This document shows, piece by piece, positions 17,276-28,682 of a stretch of 64,000 bases of DNA (position 1 is the first letter of the stretch; each line of letters starts with the position of its first letter). This stretch comes from Pseudomonas sp. FP453 (GTDB lineage Bacteria > Pseudomonadota > Gammaproteobacteria > Pseudomonadales > Pseudomonadaceae): NCBI RefSeq assembly GCF_030687495.1, contig NZ_CP117435.1:1178001-1242000 (forward strand), read 5' to 3'. Below the pieces are notes generated by a model, which ran no database searches, had not been told where the DNA came from, and saw only the letters and a list, made by a program, of their open reading frames with translations. The translations under genes were made by a program, and so were the position numbers.

Positions 17276-18250
17276 ACCGCACCCCCACGCCCGACCAGGA
17301 ACACGCCGCGCTGGCCTGGCTGAGCCTGTTGCACGACCAACCCAGCAGCGGCGACCAGGCCACGTTCAGCCATTGGCTGCGCGCCGACCCGGCTCACGTC
17401 GAGGCCTATTCGCAGGCCCAGGTGCTGTGGGAATTGAGTGAAGTGCCTGCGCGAAAACTTGCGGATGAAGAGGCGCTGGCGTTGCAGGGCTACCTCAATG
17501 CCATGAACACCTCGAAGCGTGCACGGGCGGTGCGCTGGTCCGGCGCACTGGCAATGGCGGCGTGCCTGTTGCTGATGGTATGCATGGGCGCCGGTTGGCA
17601 GCCATCGCGCTGGGTCGATGACTTTGGCGCCGATTATGTGAGCGCGCCGGGAGAGGTGAAGACTGTCACCCTGGGCCGACCAATCCCAAGTCACTCTGGA
17701 CGCCGACAGTGCGATTGCCGTGGATTTCAGCCATGGCGAGCGGCATATCCAGTTGCGCCGTGGCGCGGGTTTTTTCAGCGTGACCCACACGGGGCAATCC
17801 TTTGTAGTAGAAGCGGGCAGCGGTGAAGCGAGGGTGCTCGGCACGCAATTCGAAGTGCGCCTGCAACCGGCGGGTGCGCAGGTGACGGTGTTGTCTGGGC
17901 GGGTAGGGGTGACGCCGTCCAAGCAGGGCCAGCAGCAGATTCTCACGGCCGGGCAGCAAGTGGCCTACGCCGAGGGTGTGGCCGATGCCATGCACCCGGT
18001 GGACAGCGAATCGCGCCTGGCCTGGCGCGACGGTTGGCTCAATTATTACAAGGCGCCATTGGCCGATGTGGTCAAGGACCTGGAACGTTACTACCCGGGT
18101 CGCATCCTGTTGCTCAACGACGACATGGGCGCCAAGCGTGTCAGTGGCAGCTTCCCGAGCAAAGACCCGCAGGCGGTGTTGAATGCGTTGCAGGCGGTGC
18201 TGGGCTTCGAGCAGCATCACGTGCTGGGGCGGATGATCGTGGTGCGTTAG
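17272..18250 (+). pseudogene. FecR family sensor, second copy, frameshifted in this sequence
   Basis: The first half has the anti-sigma domain (AALAWLSLLHDQPSSGDQATFSHWLRADPAHVEAYSQAQVLWEL) and one membrane segment (WSGALAMAACLLLMVCMGAGW). The second half, in another frame, has the periplasmic FecR domain (VDFSHGERHIQLRRGAGFFSV...FVVEAGSGEARVLGTQFEVRL) and the C-terminal DUF4974-like part (YYKAPLADVVKDLERYYPGRI). Removing one G from the run at 17673-17675 joins them through TVTLADQSQVTLDADSAIAVDF, giving about 325 residues. No receptor gene follows, so its partner must lie elsewhere or be the neighbouring fecA. Confidence 0.85.
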
Positions 18251-18254
18251 GCCC

Positions 18255-18342
18255 ATGTGGGAGCTGGCTTGCCTGCGATGCAGACACCTCGGTCTGTCAG
18301 CTACACCGCGGTGATGCTATCGCAGGCAAGCCAGCTCCCACA
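18255..18342. repeat. REP doublet (REPIN), GTGGGAGCTGGCTTGCCTGCGAT type
   Basis: Inverted arms at 18255-18279 and about 18318-18342 around a variable loop. Degenerate fragments of the right arm (AAGCCAGC repeats) continue to about 18390. Confidence 0.85.
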
Positions 18343-18397
18343 AAAAGCCAATTCCACACAAGCCAGCCCACACAAGCCAGCTCCCAAAAGGTATGGG

Positions 18398-18748
18398 TTA
18401 CTTCAGTGCAGCCATGATCGCGTCAGGGTTGTAATCGCGAATCAGCGTGCCGTTCACATCCACAAAGGGAATCCCGCCGCCGCCCAAGGCCTCATAGGCC
18501 TTGCGCGCGTGGGCATCCTTGTCGATATCGAACGCCTGGTACGGAATGCCCTTCTGATCGAGGAAGCGGCGGATCTGCTTGCAGTAGCCGCACCACTCGG
18601 TGGAATAGAGCACCACCCGCGCCGAAGCCCGGGTTTGCTCCGATACCACCTGCGACGGGTTGAACAGCCGCTCGATCTTGCCCCAGTTCTGGATCACCAC
18701 CACGACCAGCAACACCAGCAGGACTTTTTTGAGGACCCCGCCAAGCAT
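18398..18748 (-). CDS. Membrane-anchored glutaredoxin-like protein
   Basis: 116 residues: an N-terminal membrane anchor (KKVLLVLLVVVVIQNW, residues 7-22) followed by a glutaredoxin/thioredoxin-fold domain with the redox motif WCGYC (around residues 52-56) and the cis-proline segment GGIPFVDVNG. Such proteins reduce disulfides or handle oxidised cysteines; orientation relative to the membrane is not certain. Its ATG overlaps the stop of ndpA (ATGA), so the two are translationally coupled. Confidence 0.82.
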   Translation of the reverse strand: MLGGVLKKVLLVLLVVVVIQNWGKIERLFNPSQVVSEQTRASARVVLYSTEWCGYCKQIRRFLDQKGIPYQAFDIDKDAHARKAYEALGGGGIPFVDVNGTLIRDYNPDAIMAALK

Positions 18749-19752
18749 CAGTTCCGGCGCTTGAGCTGGTCGGTCAGTTGGGTCGGCAGGCCCTTGATGA
18801 TCAAGGTGCCAGCGGCTTCGTCGTACTCGATCTTGTCGCCCAGCAGGTGCGCTTCGAAACTGATGGACAAGCCTTCGGCGCGGCCAGTGAAGCGGCGGAA
18901 CTGGTTGAGGGTGCGCTTATCTGCAGGAATTTCCGGCGACAGGCCGTAGTCCTTGTTGCGGATGTGGTCGTAGAACGCCTTAGGCCGATCTTCATCGATC
19001 AACCCTGACAATTCTTCCAGGCCCATCGGCTCGCCGAGCTTGGCCTGGCTGCTGGCGTAGTCCACCAGGGTCTTGGTTTTTTCGCGGGCGGATTCGTCCG
19101 GCAGGTCTTCGCTTTCAACGAAGTCGCTGAACGCCTTGAGCAGGGTGCGGGTCTCGCCCGGGCCGTCGACGCCTTCCTGGCAGCCGATAAAGTCGCGGAA
19201 GTACTCCGAGACCTTCTTGCCGTTCTTGCCCTTGATAAACGAGATGTACTGCTTGGACTGCTTGTTGTTCTGCCACTCGGACACGTTGATCCGCGCCGCG
19301 AGGTGCAGTTGGCCGAGGTCCAGGTGGCGCGACGGGGTCACGTCCAGCTCGTCGGTCACCGCCACGCCTTCGCTGTGGTGCAGCAGGGCGATGGCCAGGT
19401 AGTCGGTCATGCCTTGCTGGTAGTGGGCAAACAGTACGTGGCCGCCGGTGGAGAGGTTGGACTCTTCCATCAGCTTTTGCAGATGCTCGACGGCGGTGCG
19501 GCTGAAGGTGGTGAAATCCTGGCCACCGTCGAAATATTCCTTCAACCAGCCACTGAACGGGTGCGCGCCGGACTCGGCATGGAAGAAACCCCAGGCCTTG
19601 CCTTGTTTGGCGTTATAGCTCTCGTTGAGGTCGGCAAGCATGTTCTCGATGGCAGCCGACTCGGACAGCTCCGAATCACGGGCGTGAAGAACTGCGGGCG
19701 TGCCGTCGGGTTTTTTGTCGATCAGGTGGACGATGCAATGACGGATCGGCAT
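18748..19752 (-). CDS. ndpA: Nucleoid-associated protein YejK/NdpA
   Basis: About 334 residues from the ATG at 19752 ([29 protein letters not shown]), the standard N-terminus of the YejK/NdpA family of nucleoid-associated proteins. Further family segments are [25 protein letters not shown] and the C-terminal [20 protein letters not shown] longer frame reaches 19884 but has no ribosome site. It faces away from hupN, another nucleoid protein gene, over a 395-bp gap. Confidence 0.92.
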   Translation of the reverse strand: MPIRHCIVHLIDKKPDGTPAVLHARDSELSESAAIENMLADLNESYNAKQGKAWGFFHAESGAHPFSGWLKEYFDGGQDFTTFSRTAVEHLQKLMEESNLSTGGHVLFAHYQQGMTDYLAIALLHHSEGVAVTDELDVTPSRHLDLGQLHLAARINVSEWQNNKQSKQYISFIKGKNGKKVSEYFRDFIGCQEGVDGPGETRTLLKAFSDFVESEDLPDESAREKTKTLVDYASSQAKLGEPMGLEELSGLIDEDRPKAFYDHIRNKDYGLSPEIPADKRTLNQFRRFTGRAEGLSISFEAHLLGDKIEYDEAAGTLIIKGLPTQLTDQLKRRN

Positions 19753-20147
19753 AGGCTTCTCGGCTGGTTGAAGGGGAGCGGTCGGCCTCCCCGAAAAGTC
19801 GCCCAGTGTACCGCACCCATTGGGCAAGACGTGCTCTGAAGGCTGTTTTGGCACTCTCCGACGGGGCATATTCCTTTTTTTCACGGTTTAGAGCGATAAA
19901 GCTGACCAAATGGGTAGGTAGAAGCGGATATTTCCCCGTCTCTGTGCTAGTTTTGCCCCGTCTTACGCCAAGTCTCGGCGTTAAGCGTGCATTCAGCATC
20001 TGTCAGGTCGAACCAATCCCCGTTTCAAGCATCTATAACCCCGAACTTCGTGGTTATGGTCAGGGGTGCCAGGCCTTGACGGTCGGGCTCGATGGCTGAC
20101 ACTGCACTCTGCAATCCATATGAATTTGATAGGGAAGGAACACCACA
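19753..20147. promoter_or_regulatory. 395-bp divergent control region between ndpA and hupN
   Basis: No gene. It holds both promoters. An ATAACC/GGTTAT hairpin at 20035-20057 lies in the long hupN leader, and a TTGACG hexamer near 20077 is a possible -35 element. A GGGAAGGA ribosome site precedes the hupN ATG. Confidence 0.4.
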
Positions 20148-20429
20148 ATGGCTTTGACTAAAGACCAACTGATCGCTGATATCGCTGAATCCACCGACAC
20201 CACCAAGGTTCAGGTGCGTGCAGTTCTGGAACAACTGTCCCAGATCGTTGCTGATCAGCTGGAAAACGCTCAGGAAATCACTCTGCCAGGTGTTGGCAAA
20301 CTGAAAGTGAGCGAGCGTCCTGCCCGTACTGGCCGTAACCCTTCGACTGGCGCTGCCATCGAAATCGCTGCCAAGAAAGTTATCAAGCTGGTTGTGGCCA
20401 AAGGCCTGACCGACGCTGTTAACAAGTAA
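20148..20429 (+). CDS. hupN: HU family DNA-binding protein
   Basis: 93 residues. The HU signature is clear: MALTKDQLIADIAESTDTTKVQVRAVLEQLSQIV (helical dimer part), GVGKLKVSERPARTGRNPSTGAAIEIAAKKVIKLVVAKGL (DNA-binding arm with RNPSTG). HU bends DNA and compacts the nucleoid. Gene order ndpA-hupN-rlmF-valS matches the hupN locus of other pseudomonads as I recall it. A strong terminator follows. Confidence 0.9.
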   Translation: MALTKDQLIADIAESTDTTKVQVRAVLEQLSQIVADQLENAQEITLPGVGKLKVSERPARTGRNPSTGAAIEIAAKKVIKLVVAKGLTDAVNK

Positions 20430-20439
20430 GACGCAGCAA

Positions 20440-20479
20440 AAAAAACCGTGCTTCGGAGCGATCCGGGCACGGTTTTTTG
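20440..20479 (+). terminator. Intrinsic terminator of hupN
   Basis: AAACCGTGC (20443-20451) pairs with GCACGGTTT (20467-20475) and runs into a T tract, eleven bases after the hupN stop codon. Confidence 0.9.
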
Positions 20480-20509
20480 TTGCTTGCGATTTGTAGGCGC
20501 TAGCTTACT

Positions 20510-20601
20510 GTGGCGAGGGAGCTTGCTCCCGCTGGAGTGCGCAGCGCTCCCAAGCTCTTGGGGCCGCTACGCAGCCCAGCGGGAGCAAGCTCCCTCGCCA
20601 C
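20510..20601. repeat. Long REP-type palindrome, GTGGCGAGGGAGCTTGCTCCCGC type
   Basis: Same class as the element at 10325-10427: arms 20510-20533 and about 20577-20601 around a variable loop, between the hupN terminator and the end of rlmF. Confidence 0.82.
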
Positions 20602-20625
20602 AGCACGCGCCCTCATCACAACGTC

Positions 20626-21645
20626 TTAGTCGCGAACCCAGCGCTGGCGCCAGATCTGCTGCTCGTTCTTGGTCTGGAAGGTCCAGGCGACGAAACGGCT
20701 TTGTTTCTGCCCCTGGGACATTTCCACCACCTGGCTCTCCAGCACGCCGGCCTTTTTCAGGGCTGTCTCGATCGCGGGCAGGTTTGACGCTTTTGACACC
20801 AGGCAGCTGAACCACAGCACCTTGTGGGCAAAATGCGCACTTTCAGCGATAAGCTGCGTCACAAACCGCGCTTCGCCGCCTTCACACCACAGCTCCGCCG
20901 ATTGGCCACCGAAGTTCAGTACCGGCAATTTGCGCTTGGGATCAGCCTTGCCCAGGGCGCGCCATTTGCGCTCGCTGCCCTTGGTGGCTTCGTCCATGGA
21001 GGCATGGAACGGCGGGTTGCACATGGTCAGGTCAAAGCGTTCGCCAGGCTCCAGCAGGCCCAGCAGGATCTGCTTGGGGTTGGTCTGCTGGCGCAGCTGG
21101 ATGACCTTGCTCAGGTCATTGGACTGCACGATGGCCTTGGCAGCGGCTACGGCAATCGGGTCGACCTCCGAGCCGAGGAAGTTCCAGCGGTACTCCATGT
21201 AGCCAATCAGCGGGTAGACGCAGTTGGCGCCCATGCCGATGTCGAGCACCTTGACGATGGAGCCACGGGGGATCTTGCCGTCATTGACGCTGGCCAGCAG
21301 GTCGGCGAGGAAGTGCACGTAGTCCGCACGCCCTGGCACCGGCGGGCACAGGTAGTCGGCCGGGATGTCCCAGTGCTGGATGCCGTAGAAGGACTTGAGC
21401 AGCGCCCGGTTGAACACCCGCACTGCATCCGGGCTGGCGAAGTCGATGCTCTCTTTGCCGTAGGGATTGAGGATCACGAATTTCGCCAATTCCGGCGTGG
21501 TCTTGATCAGCGCCGGGAAGTCGTAACGGCCTGTGTGGCGGTTGCGCGGGTGCAGCGTGGCCTCTTTGCGCGGGGCGACGGGCTTGGCCGTGGCGGCGGT
21601 TTTTGGCTTCTTGCGCGGAGGTTTGGGTGTGCTGGGGGCGGTCAT
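20626..21645 (-). CDS. rlmF: 23S rRNA (adenine(1618)-N(6))-methyltransferase
   Basis: 339 residues. A basic, Pro/Lys-rich N-terminus ([18 protein letters not shown]) precedes the RlmF core: [16 protein letters not shown], the SAM-binding [16 protein letters not shown], and the catalytic NPPF motif ([15 protein letters not shown]) of N6-adenine methyltransferases. It methylates A1618 of 23S rRNA. Length and order match the family. Confidence 0.95.
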   Translation of the reverse strand: MTAPSTPKPPRKKPKTAATAKPVAPRKEATLHPRNRHTGRYDFPALIKTTPELAKFVILNPYGKESIDFASPDAVRVFNRALLKSFYGIQHWDIPADYLCPPVPGRADYVHFLADLLASVNDGKIPRGSIVKVLDIGMGANCVYPLIGYMEYRWNFLGSEVDPIAVAAAKAIVQSNDLSKVIQLRQQTNPKQILLGLLEPGERFDLTMCNPPFHASMDEATKGSERKWRALGKADPKRKLPVLNFGGQSAELWCEGGEARFVTQLIAESAHFAHKVLWFSCLVSKASNLPAIETALKKAGVLESQVVEMSQGQKQSRFVAWTFQTKNEQQIWRQRWVRD

Positions 21646-21710
21646 GATGATTCTGGTGTTGGCTCAAAGTGGTGGGCATTGTCACACATCTTGAGCCTGA
21701 CTCGGTCAAC

Positions 21711-21796
21711 TGTGGGAGCTGGCTTGCCTGCGATGGCATCACCTTGGCCTGCTGAAGGACCGGGTTGTCTGCATCGCAGGCAAGCCAGCTCCCACA
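21711..21796. repeat. REP doublet (REPIN), GTGGGAGCTGGCTTGCCTGCGAT type
   Basis: Inverted arms beginning at 21711 and ending at 21796, in the gap between rlmF and the valS terminator. Confidence 0.85.
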
Positions 21797-21815
21797 TTGA
21801 TTGGGTTTTCAAGGT

Positions 21816-21845
21816 AAAAAAAAGAGGCCCGAAGGCCTCTTTTCT
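21816..21845. terminator. Terminator of valS
   Basis: AGAGGCC (21823-21829) pairs with GGCCTCT (21834-21840) across CGAA. On the minus strand it is followed by a T tract, 15-40 nt past the valS stop. Confidence 0.85.
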
Positions 21846-21859
21846 ACAGGGAATCCACC

Positions 21860-24706
21860 TTACAGGCTGGAAATCCGCGCATGTTGCTCCGCCAGCTTGC
21901 CCAAAGCCTGTTCAGCCTCGGCCAGTTTGGCGCGCTCCTTGTCGATCACTTCGGCTGGCGCTTTGTCGACGAACGCTGCGTTGGACAGCTTGCCGCCCAC
22001 GCGCTGCACTTCGCCTTGCAGGCGCGCGATTTCCTTATCGAGACGAGCCAGTTCCGCGCCCTTGTCGATCAGGCCGGCCATCGGCACCAGCACTTCCATC
22101 TCGCCAACCAGTGCGGTGGCGGACAGCGGCGCTTCGGCATCGGCAGCCAATACGGTGATCGACTCCAGCTTCGCCAGCTTCTTGAGCAGCGCATCGTTCT
22201 CGGTGAGGCGACGCTGGTCTTCGGCACTGGCGTTCTTGACGAACACTGCCAGTGGCTTGCCCGGGCCGATGTTCATCTCGGCGCGGATGTTGCGCGTGCC
22301 GAGCATCAGGGTCTTGAGCCATTCGATATCGCTTTCGGCGGCCTCGTCGATGCGTGCTTCATTGGCCACCGGCCAAGGTTGCAGCATGATGGTCTTGCCT
22401 TCGATACCGGCCAGCGGCGCCAGGCGCTGCCAGATTTCTTCGGTGATGAACGGCATGAAAGGATGCGCCAGGCGCAGGGCCACTTCCAGTACGCGCACCA
22501 GGGTGCGGCGGGTGCCGCGCTGGCGTTCGACCGGCGCGTTTTCGTCCCACAGTACCGGCTTGGACAGCTCCAGGTACCAGTCGCAGTACTGGTTCCAGAT
22601 GAACTCGTACAAGGCTTGCGCCGCCAGGTCGAAACGGAACTGGTCGAGCTGGCGGGTCACTTCGGCTTCGGTGCGTTGCAGCTGCGAGATGATCCAGCGA
22701 TCCGCCAGGGACAGCTCGTAGGCTTCGCCGTTCTGACCGCAGTCTTCGCCTTTGTCCAGCACGTAGCGCGCCGCGTTCCAGATCTTGTTGCAGAAGTTGC
22801 GATAGCCTTCGACGCGGCCCATGTCGAACTTGATGTCGCGACCGGTGGACGCCAGCGAGCAGAAGGTGAAGCGCAGGGCGTCGGTGCCATAGCTGGCGAT
22901 ACCGTCGGCGAACTCGTCGCGGGTCTGCTTCTCGATCTTCTTCGCCAGTTTCGGCTGCATCAGGCCCGAGGTGCGTTTTTGCACCAGGGTTTCCAGGTCG
23001 ATGCCGTCGATGATGTCCAGCGGGTCCAGGACGTTGCCCTTGGACTTGGACATCTTCTGGCCCTGGCCATCACGCACCAGGCCGTGTACGTACACGGTCT
23101 TGAACGGTACTTGCGGGGTGCCGTCCTCGTTCTTCACCAGGTGCATGGTCAGCATGATCATCCGGGCAACCCAGAAGAAAATGATGTCGAAGCCGGTGAC
23201 CAGCACGTCGGTGGAGTGGAATTTCTTGAGGAATTCGGTCTGTTGCGGCCAGCCCAGGGTGGAGAACGTCCACAGGCCCGAGCTGAACCAGGTGTCCAGT
23301 ACGTCGTTGTCCTGTTGCAGCACAATGTCGGCGCCGAGGTTGTGCTTAGCACGCACTTCGGCTTCGTCGCGGCCGACGTAGACCTTGCCCGACTCGTCGT
23401 ACCAGGCCGGAATACGGTGGCCCCACCACAGCTGACGGCTGATGCACCAATCCTGGATGTCGCGCATCCACGAGAAGTACATGTTTTCGTACTGTTTTGG
23501 CACGAACTGGATGCGGCCGTCTTCCACGGCAGCAATCGCAGGCTCGGCCAGCGGCTTGGTGGACACGTACCACTGGTCGGTCAGCCAAGGCTCGATGATG
23601 GTGCCGGAGCGGTCGCCCTTCGGCACTTTCAGGCCGTGGTCGTCAACGCTCACCAGCAAGCCGGCGGCGTCGAAGGCAGCAACGATCTGCTTGCGCGCTT
23701 CGAAACGGTCGAGGCCGGCGTATTCGGCCGGGATCTTGCCGTCGATGCTGTCGTTCAGCGTGCCGTCCAGGTTGAACACCTGGCAGGCCGGCAACACGGC
23801 GGCGTTCTTGTCGAAGATGTTCAGCAGCGGCAGATTGTGGCGCTTGCCGACTTCGTAGTCGTTGAAATCGTGGGCCGGGGTGATTTTCACGCAGCCGGTG
23901 CCGAATTCAGGGTCGCAGTAGTCGTCCGCGATGATCGGGATGCGACGGCCAACCAACGGCAGCTCGACGAACTTGCCGATCAGCGCCTGGTAGCGCTCGT
24001 CGTTCGGGTTCACGGCCACGGCGGCGTCACCGAGCATGGTTTCCGGACGGGTGGTGGCGACGATCAGGTAGTCGTTGCCTTCAGCGGTCTTGGCACCGTC
24101 AGCCAGCGGGTACTTGAGGTTCCACAGGAAGCCTTTCTCGTCGTGGTTTTCCACTTCAAGGTCGGAAATCGCCGTGTGCAGCTTGGTGTCCCAGTTGACC
24201 AGGCGCTTGCCGCGGTAGATCAGGCCGTCTTCATGCAGGCGCACGAAGGCTTCTTTCACGGCTTCCGACAGGCCGTCGTCCATGGTGAAGCGCTCGCGGC
24301 TCCAGTCGACGGACGAACCCAGGCGACGGATCTGACGGCTGATGTTGCCGCCGGACTGGTCTTTCCATTCCCAGATCTTTTCCAGGAATTTCTCGCGGCC
24401 CAGGTCGTGACGGCTCTGGCCGGTGGCTTCGAGTTGGCGTTCCACCAGCATTTGGGTGGCGATACCGGCGTGGTCGGTGCCTGGCTGCCACAGGGTGTTG
24501 CGGCCCTGCATGCGGCGGAAACGGATCAACGCATCCATGATCGCATTGTTGAAGCCATGGCCCATGTGCAGGCTGCCAGTGACGTTCGGTGGCGGAATCA
24601 TGATGGTGTAGGAATCGCCCGCGCCTTGCGGGGCGAAATAATTCTCGGATTCCCAGGTGTTGTACCAGGAAGTTTCGATAGCGTGCGGCTGGTAGGTCTT
24701 ATCCAT
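21860..24706 (-). CDS. valS: Valyl-tRNA synthetase
   Basis: About 948 residues from the ATG at 24706 ([19 protein letters not shown]). Class I synthetase marks: HIGH-type HMGHGFNN in [20 protein letters not shown] as [13 protein letters not shown], the CP1 editing domain with [10 protein letters not shown], and the C-terminal coiled coil ([29 protein letters not shown]). It charges tRNA-Val and edits misacylated Thr. A longer frame adds eight residues from 24730 but has no ribosome site. Confidence 0.97.
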   Translation of the reverse strand: MDKTYQPHAIETSWYNTWESENYFAPQGAGDSYTIMIPPPNVTGSLHMGHGFNNAIMDALIRFRRMQGRNTLWQPGTDHAGIATQMLVERQLEATGQSRHDLGREKFLEKIWEWKDQSGGNISRQIRRLGSSVDWSRERFTMDDGLSEAVKEAFVRLHEDGLIYRGKRLVNWDTKLHTAISDLEVENHDEKGFLWNLKYPLADGAKTAEGNDYLIVATTRPETMLGDAAVAVNPNDERYQALIGKFVELPLVGRRIPIIADDYCDPEFGTGCVKITPAHDFNDYEVGKRHNLPLLNIFDKNAAVLPACQVFNLDGTLNDSIDGKIPAEYAGLDRFEARKQIVAAFDAAGLLVSVDDHGLKVPKGDRSGTIIEPWLTDQWYVSTKPLAEPAIAAVEDGRIQFVPKQYENMYFSWMRDIQDWCISRQLWWGHRIPAWYDESGKVYVGRDEAEVRAKHNLGADIVLQQDNDVLDTWFSSGLWTFSTLGWPQQTEFLKKFHSTDVLVTGFDIIFFWVARMIMLTMHLVKNEDGTPQVPFKTVYVHGLVRDGQGQKMSKSKGNVLDPLDIIDGIDLETLVQKRTSGLMQPKLAKKIEKQTRDEFADGIASYGTDALRFTFCSLASTGRDIKFDMGRVEGYRNFCNKIWNAARYVLDKGEDCGQNGEAYELSLADRWIISQLQRTEAEVTRQLDQFRFDLAAQALYEFIWNQYCDWYLELSKPVLWDENAPVERQRGTRRTLVRVLEVALRLAHPFMPFITEEIWQRLAPLAGIEGKTIMLQPWPVANEARIDEAAESDIEWLKTLMLGTRNIRAEMNIGPGKPLAVFVKNASAEDQRRLTENDALLKKLAKLESITVLAADAEAPLSATALVGEMEVLVPMAGLIDKGAELARLDKEIARLQGEVQRVGGKLSNAAFVDKAPAEVIDKERAKLAEAEQALGKLAEQHARISSL

Positions 24707-24814
24707 GCGCGGCGGGACCCTAGTTGGCATTAATTCAGGAAAGCCGGCAAGTATAACGGGGGATAGGGGAGAGGGCGAGTTGAAGACGGGCTTAAGGCTG
24801 ATGCAAAACTAATA

Positions 24815-24904
24815 ATGTGGGAGCTGGCTTGCCTGCGATAGCGGTGTGCCATTCACTGAGGTGTTGCCTGGAAAACCGCTATCGCAGGCAAGCCAGCTCC
24901 CACA
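24815..24904. repeat. REP doublet (REPIN), GTGGGAGCTGGCTTGCCTGCGAT type
   Basis: Inverted arms from 24815 and to 24904 around a variable loop, in the 214-bp gap between valS and the upstream small gene. Confidence 0.85.
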
Positions 24905-24920
24905 GGGATTTGTGCAAGCT

Positions 24921-25301
24921 TTAAGATTGGTATTGGCTGAGCAGCCGCTCCATCCGCGCATCCAGCCGACGCTTGATCTCGGTCTCGATATGCGGGGCGA
25001 AGTCATCGATCACGTCTTGCATGATCAGTTGCGCGGCGGCGCGCAGTTCGTTGTCCAGGTGCAGCAGCAGGGCGTCCGGGCCTTTTTCGGCGGGGGCGGG
25101 TTCGACAGCGGCGGCAACCGGCTCCGGCGCAGCGGCCTTGGCGCCGACCATGTCGAACAACAGCGGAATCTGTACCTCTGGATCGACCGAGTCGGTCAGC
25201 AGCGGCGGTTGCAAGTCATCATCACCGAGCAACTGGCGGATCGACTCCAGGTCGTCCAGCAGGTGGTCGTCTTTTTTTATAGGGTTGGGAGTGTCCATCA
25301 T
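24921..25301 (-). CDS. Conserved hypothetical protein between holC and valS
   Basis: 126 residues, acidic, no signal peptide. The N-terminal half is low complexity (DDHLLDDLESIRQLLGDDDLQPPLL, an Ala/Pro stretch), and the C-terminal half is a predicted helix (LDNELRAAAQLIMQDVIDDFAPHIETEIKRRLDARMERLL). In pseudomonads it always seems to sit beside holC and is sometimes labelled as pol III chi by neighbourhood; the sequence itself does not show a chi fold. It begins 4 nt after holC, so it is co-translated. Confidence 0.75.
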   Translation of the reverse strand: MMDTPNPIKKDDHLLDDLESIRQLLGDDDLQPPLLTDSVDPEVQIPLLFDMVGAKAAAPEPVAAAVEPAPAEKGPDALLLHLDNELRAAAQLIMQDVIDDFAPHIETEIKRRLDARMERLLSQYQS

Positions 25302-25305
25302 TTAC

Positions 25306-25734
25306 TCAAAGTCGTTGTAGCCGGTGATCCTGCAAAGGATAGCCCTGTTCGCGATAGAAACGGAAACTCTCCCGCGCGGCCTGACGAATAGCCGGGTCTT
25401 CCACCACCACCTCTGCCACGCGGGCAAACGCCTTGGCGAAGGGCGGCACTTTCAGGTCGAGGTTGACCAGCAGGTCATGGTGATCGCCGCAACTGTCGCC
25501 CAAGCCCAGCACAACCAGGCCTTCGGGTTCGGATTCGGCAGGGCCGTGGGGCACGAAGCTTTCGCCCTTGAAGCGCCACAGGCGGGCGTCGAGCTCGTCG
25601 CGTTGGGCGGCATCGCTGCAATGCAGGTAGATGCGATGGCCCATGCGCCAGGCTTTTTCGGTGAGTTTGCAGGCAAAGTCCAGGCGCGCGAGCGGGTCGG
25701 CGCTGGGCAATATATAGAAGTCGACTTGGGTCAT
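25306..25734 (-). CDS. holC: DNA polymerase III chi subunit
   Basis: About 142 residues from the ATG at 25734 (MTQVDFYILPSADPLARLDFACKLTEKAWRMGHRIYLHC), the standard HolC N-terminus, followed by WRFKGESFVPHGPAE and VLGLGDSCGDHHDLLVNLD. Chi links the clamp loader to single-stranded DNA-binding protein. It lies between pepA and valS, the usual gammaproteobacterial order. Confidence 0.93.
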   Translation of the reverse strand: MTQVDFYILPSADPLARLDFACKLTEKAWRMGHRIYLHCSDAAQRDELDARLWRFKGESFVPHGPAESEPEGLVVLGLGDSCGDHHDLLVNLDLKVPPFAKAFARVAEVVVEDPAIRQAARESFRFYREQGYPLQDHRLQRL

Positions 25735-25748
25735 TGCGGTTCCTGGAA

Positions 25749-25779
25749 CCCAGGGCGGCTTTATAAAGGCCACCCTGGG
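25749..25779 (-). other. Hairpin between pepA and holC
   Basis: CCCAGGGCGGC (25749-25759) and GCCACCCTGGG (25769-25779) form an 11-bp stem with one mismatch and a 9-nt loop. No clear T tract on the minus strand, so it may attenuate or stabilise mRNA rather than fully terminate. Confidence 0.45.
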
Positions 25780-25789
25780 GTTCTCATTT

Positions 25790-27535
<1,746 letters not shown>

Positions 27536-27563
27536 TTAGCCTGACAACCCTGGAGTGTCTGGT

Positions 27564-28682
27564 TTGATCGTCTTCCGTTATCTGTCCCGCGAAGTCCTGT
27601 TGACCCTGAGTGCCGTGAGTGCGGTATTGCTGGTCATCATCATGAGTGGTCGTTTCGTCAAATACCTGGCCCAGGCTGCTTCTGGCGCCCTGGACCCAGG
27701 CTCGTTGTTCCTGATCATGGGCTTTCGCCTGCCGGGGTTCCTGCAGCTGATCCTGCCCCTGGGCCTGTTCCTCGGGATCTTGCTGGCCTATGGCCGCCTG
27801 TACCTCGAAAGCGAAATGACCGTGCTCTCGGCCACCGGCATGAGCCAGCAACGCCTGCTGGGCATGACCATGATCCCGGCCGCCGGTGTGGCGCTGATCG
27901 TGGCCTGGCTGAGCCTGAGCCTGGCGCCCCAGGGTGCCATGCAGTTCCAGCTGGTGCTGAACAAGCAGGACGCCATGACCGAGTTCGACACCCTCGAACC
28001 GGGCCGCTTCCAGGCGCTCAATGACGGCACGCGGGTCACCTACACCGAAACCATGACCGAAGACCGCGCCAACCTTGGCGGGGTGTTCATCTCCGAGAAG
28101 CGCCTGGGCCAGGACAAGAAAGACCGGGGCATCTCCGTGCTGGTGGCTGATTCCGGCCGCCAGGAAATACGCCCCGACGGCAGCCGCTACCTGATCCTGG
28201 AAAACGGCTACCGCTATGACGGCAGCCCCGGCATGGCCGATTACCGTGCGATCAAGTACGACACCTACGGCGTGCTGCTGGCGCGCCCGGACGTCAGCGA
28301 CGAAGTCACCGACCGCGATGCCATCCCGACCACCGAGCTGCTGGGCAGCAAGGAACTGCGCTCCATCGCCGAGCTGCAATGGCGGATTTCCCTGCCGCTG
28401 CTGGTGTTTATCGTGACCCTGATGGCCGTGCCGCTGTCGCGCGTCAACCCGCGCCAGGGCCGTTTCCTCAAGCTGTTGCCGGCGATCCTGCTGTACATGG
28501 CGTACCTGACCATCCTGATTTCCGCCCGTGGCTCCCTGGAGAAGGGCAAGCTGTCGCCGACCCTGGGCCTGTGGTGGGTTCACGGGATCTTCCTGGTGAT
28601 CGGCCTCGGGCTGCTCTACTGGGAACCTATCCGTCTGAAAATGTTGAGCCGTCGTGGCCAGAAGGAGTTGGCTCGTGGCTAA
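27564..28682 (+). CDS. lptF: LPS export permease LptF
   Basis: 372 residues. The start is TTG at 27564 (LIVFRYLSREVLLTL), chosen because TGGAG stands 8 nt upstream and homologues begin M-I-V-F-R-Y; a GTG at 27555 has no ribosome site. Six membrane helices, three on each side of a periplasmic beta-jellyroll (about residues 110-260). LptF with LptG and ATPase LptB extracts LPS from the inner membrane. Overlaps lptG. Confidence 0.94.
   Translation: MIVFRYLSREVLLTLSAVSAVLLVIIMSGRFVKYLAQAASGALDPGSLFLIMGFRLPGFLQLILPLGLFLGILLAYGRLYLESEMTVLSATGMSQQRLLGMTMIPAAGVALIVAWLSLSLAPQGAMQFQLVLNKQDAMTEFDTLEPGRFQALNDGTRVTYTETMTEDRANLGGVFISEKRLGQDKKDRGISVLVADSGRQEIRPDGSRYLILENGYRYDGSPGMADYRAIKYDTYGVLLARPDVSDEVTDRDAIPTTELLGSKELRSIAELQWRISLPLLVFIVTLMAVPLSRVNPRQGRFLKLLPAILLYMAYLTILISARGSLEKGKLSPTLGLWWVHGIFLVIGLGLLYWEPIRLKMLSRRGQKELARG

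Noticed and set aside
21881..24733. 950-codon open frame opposite valS
   Set aside because: Exact antisense shadow of valS with no recognisable domain.
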